Part shown: positions 25,055 to 35,800 of the stretch, one piece after another
Position numbering within the stretch: the stretch's first letter is position 1
Layout of the letters: each line of letters begins with the position of its first letter
DNA from: Rubripirellula lacrimiformis
Lineage (GTDB): Bacteria > Planctomycetota > Planctomycetia > Pirellulales > Pirellulaceae
Assembly (NCBI RefSeq): GCF_007741535.1
Contig: NZ_CP036525.1
Location: forward strand, 1,054,001-1,118,000
Length of the DNA: 64,000 nucleotides
Direction of reading: 5' to 3'
Position numbers and translations under genes: made by a program
The notes under the pieces: generated by a model
The model's database searches: none
Seen by the model: the letters and a program-made list of their open reading frames with translations, nothing else
Told to the model about the DNA's origin: nothing

Positions 25055-26761
25055 CTAAATCGAATCGGTTCGCTTGAGTTCGCCGCTTTTGTATTTGCCC
25101 CAATAACTGTCCAGTTGACGCCGAACCACTCCGCTAAGCAGGAACACGCCCAGTAGGTTCGGGAAGCTCATCCCCAGGATCATCAGGTCACTGAAATCAA
25201 GGATGTTGCCTCGCGTGACGATCGATCCCAATACCGTGAACATCAGGAATAGAATCTTGTAAAACACCGACGAACTGGCGCCGAAAAGTTGCACCCAGCA
25301 TCGCTCGCCATAGTAGGACCAACTGATGCAGGTCGAATACGCGAACAGCACGACAGCGAAGTACAGGATATATCGGAACCAGTCGTGGCCGCCGACCGCG
25401 AAGGCGTGCAGGGTGACTTTGGCACCCTGGTCAGCGGCAATGGCAGATTCCATTTCTGGTGCCGAATAGGCGCCCGTCACGACGACCACCAGCGCGGTGA
25501 TCGTGCAGACCACGACGGTGTCGATGAACGGTTCTAGCAAAGCGACGATACCTTCGCTGACCGGTTCGTCGGTCTTGGCGGCCGAGTGGGCGATGGCTGC
25601 GGATCCGACGCCGGCTTCGTTGCTGAACACCGCCCGTTTGATGCCGATCACCAGCACGCCTAGGAAGCCGCCGTACATGGCCTTGGGGTTGAATGCTTCG
25701 GTCACGATCGTGACGACGGCGGCAGGGATCGCGGCGTAATGGAGGATCAGGATGTAGAGCGCCGCAGCGACATAGGCAAAGCACATGAAGGGAACGATCT
25801 TGCCGGCGACCGCACCGATGCTGCGGATGCCGCCAACAATCACAACTCCCACCGCAAAAGCCATCACAAGGCCGTAAATCACGGGGTGAGTTTGCAGGAT
25901 TGGGACGTCACCGCGGATCGCTTCGAGCGACTGTCCGACTTGGAATGCGTTGCCGCCACCGAAGCTGGCACCGATGCAAAGCAGCATGAAAATGACGGCC
26001 AGGACACTGCCTAGTCCGCCCATTCCGATGTCTGCAAGTCCGGTCTTGAGGTACCGCATCGGGCCGCCCAAGACATGGCCCTTTTCGTCGGTGACCCGGT
26101 ACAGTTGCCCCAGCGTGCATTCGGCAAACTTGGACGTCATGCCCAGTAGGCCAATCATGATGATCCACAGCGTAGCGCCCGGGCCGCCGGTGCCGATCGC
26201 GATCGCAACACCCGCGATGTTGCCCAGTCCAACCGTTGCCGAAAGTGCCGCCGCAAGCGCCTGGAAATGAGTGACTTCGCCAGGTTCGTCTGGCGAATCA
26301 TAGACGCCGCGGATCAAGTCGATCGCATGGCGGAATGCCCGCAGGTTGATGAAGCCCATGCGGATGGTCAGGAAGATGGCTCCGAAGAGTAGCCACACGA
26401 CGACAAACGGAATCTTGGTGCCCAGCCATTGTTCGGTGCCGAAGTCATAGAAGATGACAAAGGCTGCGTTGGCAACGATGTACTTGCCGAACGCTTCGTC
26501 GATTTTGTGAGACCAGGTTTGTGGTGGGGCGTCGGTGTCGGTTTCTGCTTCCGCGTTGGCTTCCGTGTCGGTGCTGGTTGCTGCATCGGCGTCAACCGCG
26601 TCAGCGTCCACTGCCTGTGGCGACTCCGGTGCATCGTCTGATGTTTCGCCGGCCACGGGGGGAGGGACCGGTGGCGGAGGTGTGTCCGATTGGGCTGATG
26701 CGAAAGGAGCTGAAAGCAGACACAGCAGTACAGGCAGGATCAGGAGTCGCGCGGTAGGCAT
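25055..26761 (-). CDS. Sodium:alanine symporter family (AGCS) protein with exported N-terminal extension
   Basis: An inner-membrane Na+-driven importer of alanine or glycine. The transport core contains the AGCS motifs FQALAAALSATVGLGNIAGV, GTGGPGATLWIIMIGLLGM, FAECTLGQLYR and FSNEAGVGSAAIAHSAAKTD. About ten helices are visible. Unusually, the 568-residue product begins with a signal peptide (LLILPVLLCLLSAPFASAQ) and about 75 acidic, Pro/Asp/Ala-rich residues before the first transport helix. The usual family length is near 450-500. The 26762-27273 region upstream should hold its promoter. It is coupled to the phosphodiesterase downstream. Confidence 0.92.
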   Translation of the reverse strand: MPTARLLILPVLLCLLSAPFASAQSDTPPPPVPPPVAGETSDDAPESPQAVDADAVDADAATSTDTEANAEAETDTDAPPQTWSHKIDEAFGKYIVANAAFVIFYDFGTEQWLGTKIPFVVVWLLFGAIFLTIRMGFINLRAFRHAIDLIRGVYDSPDEPGEVTHFQALAAALSATVGLGNIAGVAIAIGTGGPGATLWIIMIGLLGMTSKFAECTLGQLYRVTDEKGHVLGGPMRYLKTGLADIGMGGLGSVLAVIFMLLCIGASFGGGNAFQVGQSLEAIRGDVPILQTHPVIYGLVMAFAVGVVIVGGIRSIGAVAGKIVPFMCFAYVAAALYILILHYAAIPAAVVTIVTEAFNPKAMYGGFLGVLVIGIKRAVFSNEAGVGSAAIAHSAAKTDEPVSEGIVALLEPFIDTVVVCTITALVVVVTGAYSAPEMESAIAADQGAKVTLHAFAVGGHDWFRYILYFAVVLFAYSTCISWSYYGERCWVQLFGASSSVFYKILFLMFTVLGSIVTRGNILDFSDLMILGMSFPNLLGVFLLSGVVRRQLDSYWGKYKSGELKRTDSI

Positions 26762-27273
26762 GGCAGTCGACCGAAAGGGAGCAAAAACTATCTCAAGTTC
26801 TCAACAAACTAGAGGCTTGGCCGGTCAGACGCGACACCACCGACCGGATCTTGGCCGAATCAAAGTCAGAAAATCGCTGACCGGGCAGGGTGCCAGGCGG
26901 GTGAACTGCATCGCCTTGCTGATCCGTTGTGCACCCTTGGGTTGGCCACCGAGTCGGTGCGGATGTCGGTTGGCTTTTAGCGTGCGGTGGAAAATTCGCC
27001 GATCCGGCGTTTGATTGTTCGCTTGTGGGTTCGGATGTCGTCCTTCTAGTTGGATGCCTGTTTGGGTTGGGCGTTCCAGCGTGCTGCAGGGCGGATTGCC
27101 GGCGGGCAGCTCGCGGCATGGTGATCCGGATGCGGAGCATTCCCAGGGAGGTCGTCCGAAAACAGGGAGCGGCCGAAAACGCAGTGATTCAACAGCGGGG
27201 GTGTCCGGCGGATCGCATCAAGCTTGCGATCGGTCTGACCCGAAGAGGCGAGTCAGAAAGAAGTCATTTGAAG
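26762..27273. other. Intergenic region without a recognised gene
   Basis: About 510 bp separate the symporter start from tRNA-Phe. Several short open frames exist on both strands, but none has a recognisable motif, start site or plausible composition. The minus-strand promoter for the symporter is expected near 26762-26850, where the sequence is locally A-rich (gcaaaaactatctcaag). I see no other structure. Confidence 0.5.
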
Positions 27274-27346
27274 TGGTTAGGGGCGGGCTCGAACCGCCGA
27301 CACCGGCCTTTTCAGGGCCGTGCTCTACCAACTGAGCTACCTAACC
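27274..27346 (-). tRNA. tRNA-Phe (anticodon GAA)
   Basis: Read on the minus strand, the 73-nt sequence folds into a canonical cloverleaf. The acceptor GGTTAGG pairs with CCTAACC. The D arm is GCTC-AGTTGGTA-GAGC. The anticodon stem CGGCC/GGCCG encloses the loop CTGAAAA, giving anticodon GAA. The variable loop is GTGTC, and the T arm GGCGG/CCGCC encloses TTCGAGC. The discriminator base is A. The 3' CCA is not encoded (CTT follows), so CCA must be added after transcription. Confidence 0.97.
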
Positions 27347-27625
27347 ATTGCAGAGGACGCGAACTCACGAGAAAACCCGAGGAAAAACGCCGTCGCACCA
27401 CCATCGATCAATTCGACGGTTGCGGATCGTAGGGTATGATGCGGGACGCCGTCAATCGGTTCACAAGGAATCTTGAAAAAAGCGGTGGTCTTGTGTTCAC
27501 GTTTTCGCGTGATTTGACGTTCTTTACGGGCTCCAATCGCCATCGTAGAGGGCGGGGAATGCCTGTTTTTGGCGTTCGCAAGCGATTTTACAACGAAAAA
27601 AATGAATTTTTTTAGCATGGTTGCC

Positions 27626-29308
27626 ATGAAGACGATTTCGAAGACCAATCATTCAGCCACCTTCATCGGGCGCAGCAGCCTGGTGTTGGCAGCCATGGTC
27701 TGCACTTGGACCGTTTCCGATCGGGTGTGGGCGTATACCCCGAATGATGCGGTCGTCCAGCAGATGGTCAATCGAGGGGTCAGCTATTTGGAGGCTTTGC
27801 CACCGGAGGCGGACAAGTTGGGGATCGACGGGACGGTTCCGTTGATCGCGTACGCGCACCACAAGTGTCGGCACGATCCCGATCATCCGTTGGTCAAGCG
27901 AGGGATCGCGTGGGCGATCCGGTATCTGAAACAGTACGAGAACCCCGAGTTCCACTCGCACAAGGGCAACTACGAAATGTCGGTGTGCGTGCTGTTGCTC
28001 GCCGACGTCGACCCGGTTCTGTACCGCCCGCAATTGGAAGCGTTGCAGAAGGCGTTGATGCACGGGCAATTTCCCAATGGGCCATTCGGGTATCCCGGCG
28101 AATCCATCGGCGACGTTTCGCAAACTCAATACGCGATTTTGGCAATTTGGACACTCGATCGAGTCGGGATCCCGATGGATTACGCCAAGGTCGTGGCCTG
28201 TCTGCAATGGTTGCTGCGGGTCCAGGATCTTGGCGGTGCGTGGCCCTACAAGGGCACCGATCCAGGCCCCGGAAAGCCCAACATTCAACAGACCCAGCGG
28301 GTCGGCATATCGATGGGGTTGGCTGGCGGAAGCAGCATCCTGATCGCGGGTGACGCGCTGCGGCTTTGGGGGGAAACCGGATCCGACGAAAATGATCCCG
28401 GCATCGTTGGTCTGCCCAAGGCGATCAAGTTGTACTTAGAGGACGGGAACGCGAACCGGCGAAAGAAGGTCAAGTTGTCCGATGAACCGATTCGTCGATC
28501 GATTGGGTTCCTGGAAAATTGGCGGGGCAAGAATCCCTACAAGCGAGGCGGGCTCGATTTCTATTACTACATCCTCTACACGCAAGAACGCTACGAGAGC
28601 TTCGTCGAGATTTCACGTGGTGCCGAGAAAGATCTTAGCCCTGACTGGTACAACCGAGGCGTCGACGAACTGCGTGGATACCAGTCGCCGTCCGGTGGGT
28701 GGGAAGATCGTTCACAAACCACCGCGCCGGTCAGCACGGCGTTCGCACTTTTGTTTCTGATCCGCAGTACCCAAAAAACAATCTTCTCCACCAGTTCGGG
28801 AACGCTCGAAGGCGGCTACGGGCTGCCCAAGGACACCACCAACATTCGCGTCGATGGGACTCAGATCAAAGGCCAAGCGGTCGCGACTCAGGTCACCGAT
28901 CTGCTGAAGATCTTGGAGTCCGACGGGGCTGGCGACACCGAGGGTAAGTCGCTGCCGGACGATTTGCAGTTGGATCCGACCCCCGATGGTCGGCGGGCTC
29001 AGTTGGACCGATTGGAACGATTGGTACGCGGCAGTCGGTCTTGGCAGGCCCGGCGTGTGGCCGCCAAGTTGTTGGGCAAAAGCGACGAACTTCGCGTCGT
29101 CCCGGCACTGATCTTCGCGCTCAGCGATCCCGACAAGGTGGCACGCCAGTATGCTCGTGACGGACTGCGATTCATCAGTCGCAAATTCGAAGGCTTTGGA
29201 ATGCCCGACGAGCCAAGCGATGCCGAAGTGGATCAAGCCCAAGAACAGTGGCGTGATTGGTATCGAACCGTGGATCCGACTTACGTGTTTTTGGACTACG
29301 ATCTGTAG
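27626..29308 (+). CDS. Exported alpha/alpha-toroid (terpene cyclase-like) protein with C-terminal HEAT repeats
   Basis: A 560-residue protein. The ATG at 27626 is chosen because it opens a long signal peptide ending near SDRVWA; ATGs at 27602 and 27617 are alternatives. Repeated motifs such as MVNRGVSYLEALPP, VACLQWLLRVQDLGGAWPY and QSPSGGWEDRSQTTAPVST follow the prenyltransferase/squalene-cyclase toroid pattern. The DxDD cyclase motif is not seen, so enzymatic cyclisation is unlikely. The last 110 residues look like HEAT repeats (AAKLLGKSDELRVVPALIFA). It is the first of eight co-directional genes that include ExbB/ExbD homologues and is probably a periplasmic partner of that complex. Confidence 0.75.
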   Translation: MKTISKTNHSATFIGRSSLVLAAMVCTWTVSDRVWAYTPNDAVVQQMVNRGVSYLEALPPEADKLGIDGTVPLIAYAHHKCRHDPDHPLVKRGIAWAIRYLKQYENPEFHSHKGNYEMSVCVLLLADVDPVLYRPQLEALQKALMHGQFPNGPFGYPGESIGDVSQTQYAILAIWTLDRVGIPMDYAKVVACLQWLLRVQDLGGAWPYKGTDPGPGKPNIQQTQRVGISMGLAGGSSILIAGDALRLWGETGSDENDPGIVGLPKAIKLYLEDGNANRRKKVKLSDEPIRRSIGFLENWRGKNPYKRGGLDFYYYILYTQERYESFVEISRGAEKDLSPDWYNRGVDELRGYQSPSGGWEDRSQTTAPVSTAFALLFLIRSTQKTIFSTSSGTLEGGYGLPKDTTNIRVDGTQIKGQAVATQVTDLLKILESDGAGDTEGKSLPDDLQLDPTPDGRRAQLDRLERLVRGSRSWQARRVAAKLLGKSDELRVVPALIFALSDPDKVARQYARDGLRFISRKFEGFGMPDEPSDAEVDQAQEQWRDWYRTVDPTYVFLDYDL

Positions 29309-29407
29309 CCTCTGCACTCGGCGGACGCGCGTCTGGTTCAGGCGGCGCCTGCCACCCCTGGTCAAATTCGAACTCTTGTCTCTCAGTCGCTATTACTGGC
29401 ATTTTCG

Positions 29408-30319
29408 ATGGCATCGCTAGAACATTCTCAAACGGACTCGGTTGCGGCACGCGATGCCGAGCGAGAGAAGTTTCGTATCAGTCGCTTTGACGTCGTGACG
29501 TCCTTCTTCATGGCGTTGATGCTGTTCATCGGCGTGTTTGTTTTCATGCTGTTCATCATTTGGTTGACCAGCCGCTGGACGTTCGCCCCGGTTGCGATCG
29601 CGCCGATCATCGAGAACCCAGCAGGTCGTGGTGACAACGCCGAAGGTTTTGAACGAGACTTTGAACCGCCGGGGGCCGAAGAGGTCGAAGAACTGCTAGA
29701 ACCCACCCTGCAGGACACGATCGAAGCGGTTACCGATGCGGTCAGCAGCGTGGCGGCATCCCTGACGACCAACGACACCGCAGCCACCGCGACCACGTCG
29801 GGGACCGGCGCAGGGGATTCGCGGCCGCCGGGGCCCGAGGGCGAAGGCGAAGACATCATTCCGCGTTTCGAACGCTGGCAGCTGAACTTCACCGCTCGCG
29901 ATATCGGTTCCTATTCCAAGCAACTCGATTTCTACGAGATCGAACTCGGGGCGATCGGTGGATCGGTGCAAGGCGTCGATGTGGTCAACAATCTGTCGAA
30001 AGCGCCCAAGTCGCGACTGATTGTCGATACCGAATCCGAGAAACGTTTGTATTTCATGTTCAAGACGCCCAGCCCGCTGATGCAGTTTGACCGTCAATTG
30101 CTGAACTCGGCCGGCGTCAACTTGAACAATCGCACGATGATGAAGTTTATTCCCACCGAACTAGAGAATAAGCTGGCATTCATTGAGCTGGAATATTCCA
30201 AATCCAAGGGGCATCCCTCGGTGACCGAAATCGCCAAAACGGTGTTCGAGAGCAAGTCGGTCGGTGGCGGATACGATTTTGAAGTCACCAGCCAACGATA
30301 TCGCAAAACCAAAAAATAG
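29408..30319 (+). CDS. Single-pass membrane protein of the Exb locus, unknown family
   Basis: A 303-residue protein with a cytoplasmic N-terminus of about 28 residues and one transmembrane helix at 29-56 (VVTSFFMALMLFIGVFVFML). A low-complexity acidic and Thr/Gly-rich linker (60-155) leads to a folded extracytoplasmic domain (about 160-300; RFERWQLNFTARDIGSYSKQ, RLYFMFKTPSPLMQFDRQ). The layout (short N-terminus, one helix, flexible linker, C-terminal domain) resembles TonB or TolA. The C-terminal domain itself is not recognisably TonB_C. It lies 99 bp after the toroid gene and 170 bp before exbB. A role as energy-transducing arm is inferred from topology and position. Confidence 0.6.
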   Translation: MASLEHSQTDSVAARDAEREKFRISRFDVVTSFFMALMLFIGVFVFMLFIIWLTSRWTFAPVAIAPIIENPAGRGDNAEGFERDFEPPGAEEVEELLEPTLQDTIEAVTDAVSSVAASLTTNDTAATATTSGTGAGDSRPPGPEGEGEDIIPRFERWQLNFTARDIGSYSKQLDFYEIELGAIGGSVQGVDVVNNLSKAPKSRLIVDTESEKRLYFMFKTPSPLMQFDRQLLNSAGVNLNNRTMMKFIPTELENKLAFIELEYSKSKGHPSVTEIAKTVFESKSVGGGYDFEVTSQRYRKTKK

Positions 30320-30489
30320 TTGGCATGGATCCACGTCATGATCGGCGTCTGCCCATTCCTGGTCTGCAGTGACCATCGGGGGGGGCAGTCATTGATCGAA
30401 GATCGAACACTTGGATGTCCGAGACCTGATGTCTCCGCCATCGATGCACACTCTTATCTATCTGATTTACCGCAAGGACTCGACCGCTG

Positions 30490-31209
30490 ATGCTACTCGC
30501 CGAATTCTCTCTGTTCGAGCTTATCTCTAACTCGACCTACTTTGCGTTGGCCGCTGCCGCCCTGTGGGGTCTGTATTGCATCGTGGTGGTGTGGACCCGC
30601 GTGGGTCAGAAACGGTTCAAGTCCGAAGAAGAACAAGATGTCTTCATGGACGACATCGATCAAATGCTCCATTCCGGCGACTTCGAAGGCGTGGTCGAGT
30701 ACTGCGACGGAGACACGCGTGCGATCCCGCAGATCGCTGAAATGGCCTGCAGCCACCGCGAACTGGGCTACAAAAAGGCTCGCCAATACGTCATGGACCG
30801 CTTCCAACGCGACGTGATGAGCGACCTGGAATACCGATTGTCATGGGTCAGCACGATGATCAAAAGTGCCCCGATGATCGGATTGTTCGGGACGGTGTTC
30901 GGGATGATGGGAGCCTTCCAGACTTTGGCGACCGCCGAATCGGTCGAACCATCGTTGCTGGCTAGCGACATCAATATCGCGCTGCGGACGACAGCCTGTG
31001 GTTTGGCGATTGCCATTCCGTTGATGATCTTGGTCGCCAGTGTCAACATTCGTATCGCCAAGATGGAAGACTTGGTCGGTTCCGGACTGGCCAAGTTCAT
31101 GCAATCTTTCCGCGAAGGACTGGGGAAGGCACCTGCCCCAACGACGGCGCGTCGCGCAGCGGCGGACCAAACCGCGGATCCCCTCGTTGCCCAGTCGCCG
31201 CCACAGTAA
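30490..31209 (+). CDS. MotA/TolQ/ExbB proton channel family protein
   Basis: A 239-residue inner-membrane subunit of a proton-driven motor. The first helix is near the N-terminus (YFALAAAALWGLYCIVVVW). A cytoplasmic domain follows (IAEMACSHRELGYKKARQYV). The paired channel helices are LSWVSTMIKSAPMIGLFGTV, continuing FGMMGAFQTLA, and ALRTTACGLAIAIPLMILVA. These are the family signature. ExbB forms a pentamer around an ExbD dimer and converts proton flow into movement of a partner in the periplasm. Here two exbD genes follow directly. An AAGGA sequence lies about 11 bp before the ATG. The C-terminus is Ala/Pro-rich. Confidence 0.94.
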   Translation: MLLAEFSLFELISNSTYFALAAAALWGLYCIVVVWTRVGQKRFKSEEEQDVFMDDIDQMLHSGDFEGVVEYCDGDTRAIPQIAEMACSHRELGYKKARQYVMDRFQRDVMSDLEYRLSWVSTMIKSAPMIGLFGTVFGMMGAFQTLATAESVEPSLLASDINIALRTTACGLAIAIPLMILVASVNIRIAKMEDLVGSGLAKFMQSFREGLGKAPAPTTARRAAADQTADPLVAQSPPQ

Positions 31210-31371
31210 TGGCGGCGTGGATGGTCGATTGGCCGCAAGTCGATCGCCACCGCCCGCTGAAGATTTTGGTTGGCAATGATTCCATCACCGGCAGTTGCCT
31301 AGCGTGATCCGTTTCCAATCCCGACCCATCAAGCGTTCAAGCCGCCGCGCCCACCGAAGTACCGATTTTTC

Positions 31372-31860
31372 ATGAGCACAGATCTAGACGACATCATCGA
31401 AGAGGAAGAAGACGATTTTGTCTTGCCTCGGAAGAACCGCGATGACGACGAAATGGACATCACGCCGATGATCGACATCACGTTTCTGCTGCTGATCTTC
31501 TTTGTCGTTTGTTCGACGATGGATCCGACCAAAATTGGGACCATCCCCGAAGCCGAAAATGGACTGGCCATCGCAGCCAAGAATTCGGCTGTGATCTTTA
31601 TCAATCCCGGTTCTGGCGACACCGTGATTTTGAACAAGATGGACGGCAGCGAATTCAGTCGTGACGAAGATGCCCAGGCGTCCGAGATTATCGAATACAT
31701 CACGAGCGAATTGGAACGATCGCTCGGCGCCAGCAAACAACAGGTAATGCTGTTCGGGGATGCCAACGTCAAAGTCGGGCAGGTGACGCGGATCCAAAAG
31801 ATCATTGGTGACGCGTTCGAAGATATCGATTCAACCTACATCGCGGTCAAGGAAAATTAG
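31372..31860 (+). CDS. ExbD/TolR biopolymer transport protein (first copy)
   Basis: A 162-residue protein with the ExbD signature MDITPMIDITFLLLIFFVVC at about residues 25-45. The Asp in the helix start is the proton-carrying residue of the family. A periplasmic domain of about 110 residues follows (TKIGTIPEAENGLAIAAKN and onward), with VMLFGDANVKVGQVTRIQKI matching the usual C-terminal dimerisation strand-helix. It lies 162 bp after exbB and 138 bp before the second exbD. The start ATG is at 31372. Confidence 0.93.
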   Translation: MSTDLDDIIEEEEDDFVLPRKNRDDDEMDITPMIDITFLLLIFFVVCSTMDPTKIGTIPEAENGLAIAAKNSAVIFINPGSGDTVILNKMDGSEFSRDEDAQASEIIEYITSELERSLGASKQQVMLFGDANVKVGQVTRIQKIIGDAFEDIDSTYIAVKEN

Positions 31861-31998
31861 TGCCGCGTAGGGCGACGGTCGGCCGCCCCAAAATGCGGTG
31901 GATCGTCCGCTACCGACCGCGCATCACGCCGCTGGTCTTCGCGGCAGCGATTCGCCGTCACGTTCCTTGACACATCTACTCTTAATCTTGTCTCCGCT

Positions 31999-32805
31999 AT
32001 GTCAATCGAAGTCGTCTGTCTGCAGTGCAGCACCATCCATCATGCCAATGATCGGATGGCCGGTCGGCGTGTGCGTTGCCCCAGTTGCGATGCTGTGGTG
32101 GAAGTGCCTCAGGCCGCGGTGGCGTCGGACGACACGATGGACGATCCAATGGACGCAGAGCCGCTGGAAGTGATTCCGGTGGACGTCATCCCCGTGGATG
32201 TCGTTCCAGTGGATGTCGTTCCCGTGGACGGCGATGGCGTGGTCCCTGCAACAGCGGCCGTCAATGCGATCGCCGCGGCGTCGGGATCATCCTCCGATTC
32301 GCCACCGACGGATTCCATCGGGGCCACCGCGCTGACCGACCCGGACGATGACGAAGATGATGAAGTCTTGGTTCGCAACAAGCGGCCCGAGGAAGAGATG
32401 GACATGACGCCGATGGTCGACGTGACCTTCTTGTTGTTGATCTTCTTTATGGTGACCGCGGCGTTCAGTCTGCAAAAATCCATCGAAATGCCTCGTCAGC
32501 AAACCGACGCGCCCAGTACCAATTCGGATCCCGAAGAGACCGAAGATTTGGACATGGTCGAACTGCAGGTCGATGAATACGGGTCGTTCCTGGTGATGGC
32601 ACCGGATTGGGAACGAGAAACGCCCGGCAAACAAAACTTGATTTCCACTCTGAAAGAAGCCAGTGGAAACAATAACGACGGGATGCGTTTGGTGATCAAA
32701 GTCCACGAAATGGCCAAGCTGCATGCTTTGGTCGACGCGATGGATGCCGGGACCATCGCCGGTTACGCCCAGTTAGAAGTCACTCAGGTCGAAGAGTTTG
32801 ACTGA
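31999..32805 (+). CDS. ExbD/TolR protein with N-terminal zinc ribbon (second copy)
   Basis: This 268-residue copy has an unusual N-terminus. C7-x-x-C10 and C27-x-x-C30 (VVCLQCSTIHHANDRMAG, VRCPSCDAVV) form a zinc-ribbon like the MJ0042/FmdB type. Next comes a disordered linker with five-fold (V/I)PVDV repetition (about residues 58-77) and an acidic stretch. Only then does the ExbD core begin (MDMTPMVDVTFLLLIFFMVT, with the conserved Asp141) followed by a periplasmic domain. ExbD proteins have the N-terminus inside, so the zinc ribbon is cytoplasmic. With the first ExbD it may form a heterodimer. The linker motif recurs in the next gene product. Confidence 0.9.
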   Translation: MSIEVVCLQCSTIHHANDRMAGRRVRCPSCDAVVEVPQAAVASDDTMDDPMDAEPLEVIPVDVIPVDVVPVDVVPVDGDGVVPATAAVNAIAAASGSSSDSPPTDSIGATALTDPDDDEDDEVLVRNKRPEEEMDMTPMVDVTFLLLIFFMVTAAFSLQKSIEMPRQQTDAPSTNSDPEETEDLDMVELQVDEYGSFLVMAPDWERETPGKQNLISTLKEASGNNNDGMRLVIKVHEMAKLHALVDAMDAGTIAGYAQLEVTQVEEFD

Positions 32806-32877
32806 CGGCCAGCGTTGATCAAAACGGTTGCCCACTTTTCTTAAAACTAATACCTCACACGTAATCACTATTCTTTC

Positions 32878-35800
32878 ATGCTTGCTAAAGAATTGATCGA
32901 TCGACTCGAGCGACTGGCGTTGCTTGACCAAGAGATCATCGAGGCCCTTCGCGAACAGCTGGAACAGGGCGGCACACGGGTTACCCCCGAAGCCGTCGCG
33001 AAGCTGTTGGTCGACAATGGTCAGTTGACACATTTCCAAGCCTCTAAGTTGATCGGCGAACTTCGCAGCGGCCAATACGAGTCGGAAGCCGATTCCGGCG
33101 AAGCCGATCTGACCACGATCGATGAAATGGGCGTCGTTGACGATGCGTTCGGCGAAGTCGTCGAAGTGGCCGATGTCGAGGTCTACGAAGCCGAGCCGAT
33201 GGCAGTGGACGTTGTGCCCGTCGAAGTCGACGGTGACGAAGTCGATGAATCGGTGCCGCGTCCAAAACGCGATCGCCCCAGTTCGCGTCGCCCCAAGCCG
33301 GTTGAAAATAAATCGGTCTGGGATTCGTTCAAGGTCTACGGTTATCTGGGCATCATCGCGCTGTTGGTGCTGGCCGGTGCCGGCATCATGTTCGTGCTTA
33401 GCCGCGAAAACGCCGACGAATTCATTGGCAATGCCAACAAGCTTTATGACCAACAGAATTACCAAGGTGCCCAGGACGCTTACTTGAGTTTCTTGGACTC
33501 GTTCGGCGATGAACACCAGTATTCGTCGGTCGCACGGACTCGCGTCACCATGACCGAGCTCTACAAAGCGGCTCAGTTCAAACAAGAACCTTGGCAAGCG
33601 GTCGATCTGGCCAAAGAAAAACTGCCGCTGATTGCCGAAGAAGAGGGGATGAACGAAGAACGCGGCAACTTGGCGTCGTTGTTGGTCGACATCGCCGCCA
33701 ACATGGCATTCTCGGCTGGCAAAGCCAAAGAAACATCCGAAAAGGAAAGCTTGCTGGCCAAGTTGGACGAACACCGGACGTTGATGGAAAATCCGTTGTT
33801 CATGCCGACATCCATGCGGGCCACGTTGGCAGGTCAGATCAAGGGCGTCGAAGAAGCTCGGGAACGCGTCAAGCGTGACATCAGCCGGAACCGACGACTC
33901 GATGCATCGGAGCAGTCAATGAAGGAATCGTTGGCGGAAAAGAAAACCAAAGACGCCTACGACACTCGCACCGAACTGCTGCGTGATTTTCCTGAACTGG
34001 CAGACGACCAGCGGTTGGTATCGCAGATCCAATCGGCTAGCAAAATCCAAAAAACACTGGTCGCCGCAACCGCGAATCTTCCCAAAACGGTGAACGATCC
34101 CCCGGAAAGCGATTCGATCAAGTCGATCGTGTTGACGACTTTGGCCGGTCGGGCTGCACCCGATCTGCAAGGCGAAACGCTGTTTCTGCGTGCGGGTGGT
34201 TCGATCTTGGCTTTCAATGGCGAGAACGGTCAACTGCGCTGGCGCAAATTTGTGGGCTACGCCAAAGACCTTCCTCCGGTACGAATCGAAAATGGGGCAG
34301 GGGTCTTGTTGAGCGATTCGGCTACCTTGGAAGTCGTGCGATGCGATGCCGAAAATGGTCGCGTGTCGTGGCGTTCGCAAATCGACGAACCTTTCCGTGA
34401 ACCGATCTCGGTGAAAGATGACCTGTACATTTCGACCGATTCGGGACGGCTGTTGGCATTGGACGCGGACTCGGGCGACGCCAAATGGGGCACGCAGATC
34501 CCACAAGAACTGGAAACCGGCCCCGGTGTCGACGATCGCACCAGCCGTGCCTATTTGCCCGGTGACCACAGCAACCTGTACCTGATCAATACTCGCGATG
34601 GTGCCTGTGTTCAAAGTCACTACATCGGGCACCGTAAAGGCACCATTGCAGTGCCGCCTGTGCCGTTGCTCGGTCACGTGTTCGTGATCGAAAACGCAGG
34701 CCTTGATTATTCGGTGGTGCACATTTTGCGTGTCGACGAGTCCGGTGAAAACATCCGCGTCGCACAGCCTCCCTTCCGTTTGACCGGCAACGTCCGCGTG
34801 ACACCGATCATCCAGGGGCGACGGCTGATCGTGTTGACCGATCGCGGTGAAGTGACGGTGTACGACATCGAACCAACCGCCGAAAAAGATCAGGTCACCG
34901 TGGCAGCCACATTGCCATCGTTCTATGACCAACCAACGGCGACTCAGATGGCGGTCGGACGCACCGCGATGTGGATCACCGGTACTCGCGTTGGCCGCTA
35001 TGAACTGCAGATCAACACCGGGCGAGTCGTCCGTGATTGGAGTTTGCATGAATTGGATACGTTCATTGGACAGCCATTTGTCAGTGATGACACCTTGGTG
35101 CATGCTCGGCGACTTCGCGATACCTCGGCCATCCGTGTGACCGCAGCCAACCCCAAGACGGGCGAAGAAATCTGGCGAACCGACGTGGGCGTTCCCGTTT
35201 CGATGATCAAGGCGCAGACCGACGGAAAGGGGTTCCATGTGGTGACCAGCCAAGCGGCGCTGTTTGCACTCGATCGCGAATCACTGGCATCGGGTTCGAC
35301 GCAAGGACCGATCGAAAACCCAGGCAAGAATGCGGTTGGTATTCGGTTCGAAGATCCGACCGCCATCGACGACGTGCGTGACGTGTTGGTCAACCAGGTG
35401 GGCGGTCAAACGATCCTGGTTTACAACCCGACTCGCGAAAAAGAAAAATTGCGTCAAGTGACCATGCAGTTGCCTGCGGGCAAACCCAGCGGTGGCGCGT
35501 TGATCGCAGGCGGCGGATTGTTCCTGCCGCTAAGCACCGGACGGGCCGTGCTGATGAATTATCAGACCGGTGCCATGATGGCGACTCCCTTTCAGCCAGC
35601 CAGCGATCCGGTTGCGGTCGTCGACTGGACGCGTCCGGCGGCTTTGCCTGACGATGCGGATCAGGTTGTCGTCGCCGATAGTCGCAAAAAGATCTATCGG
35701 ATTCGCGTGGCAGAACAACTGCGTGAATTGTCGTCCAAGGACGTCGAGTACAAGTTCTTGGGACCGGCGGCTGGTGTCAATGGAACCTACGTCGCATCGA

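Noticed and set aside
26793-27140. Minus-strand gene upstream of the alanine symporter
   Set aside because: Arg/Thr/Pro-rich translation without conserved features, as expected from non-coding GC-rich DNA.
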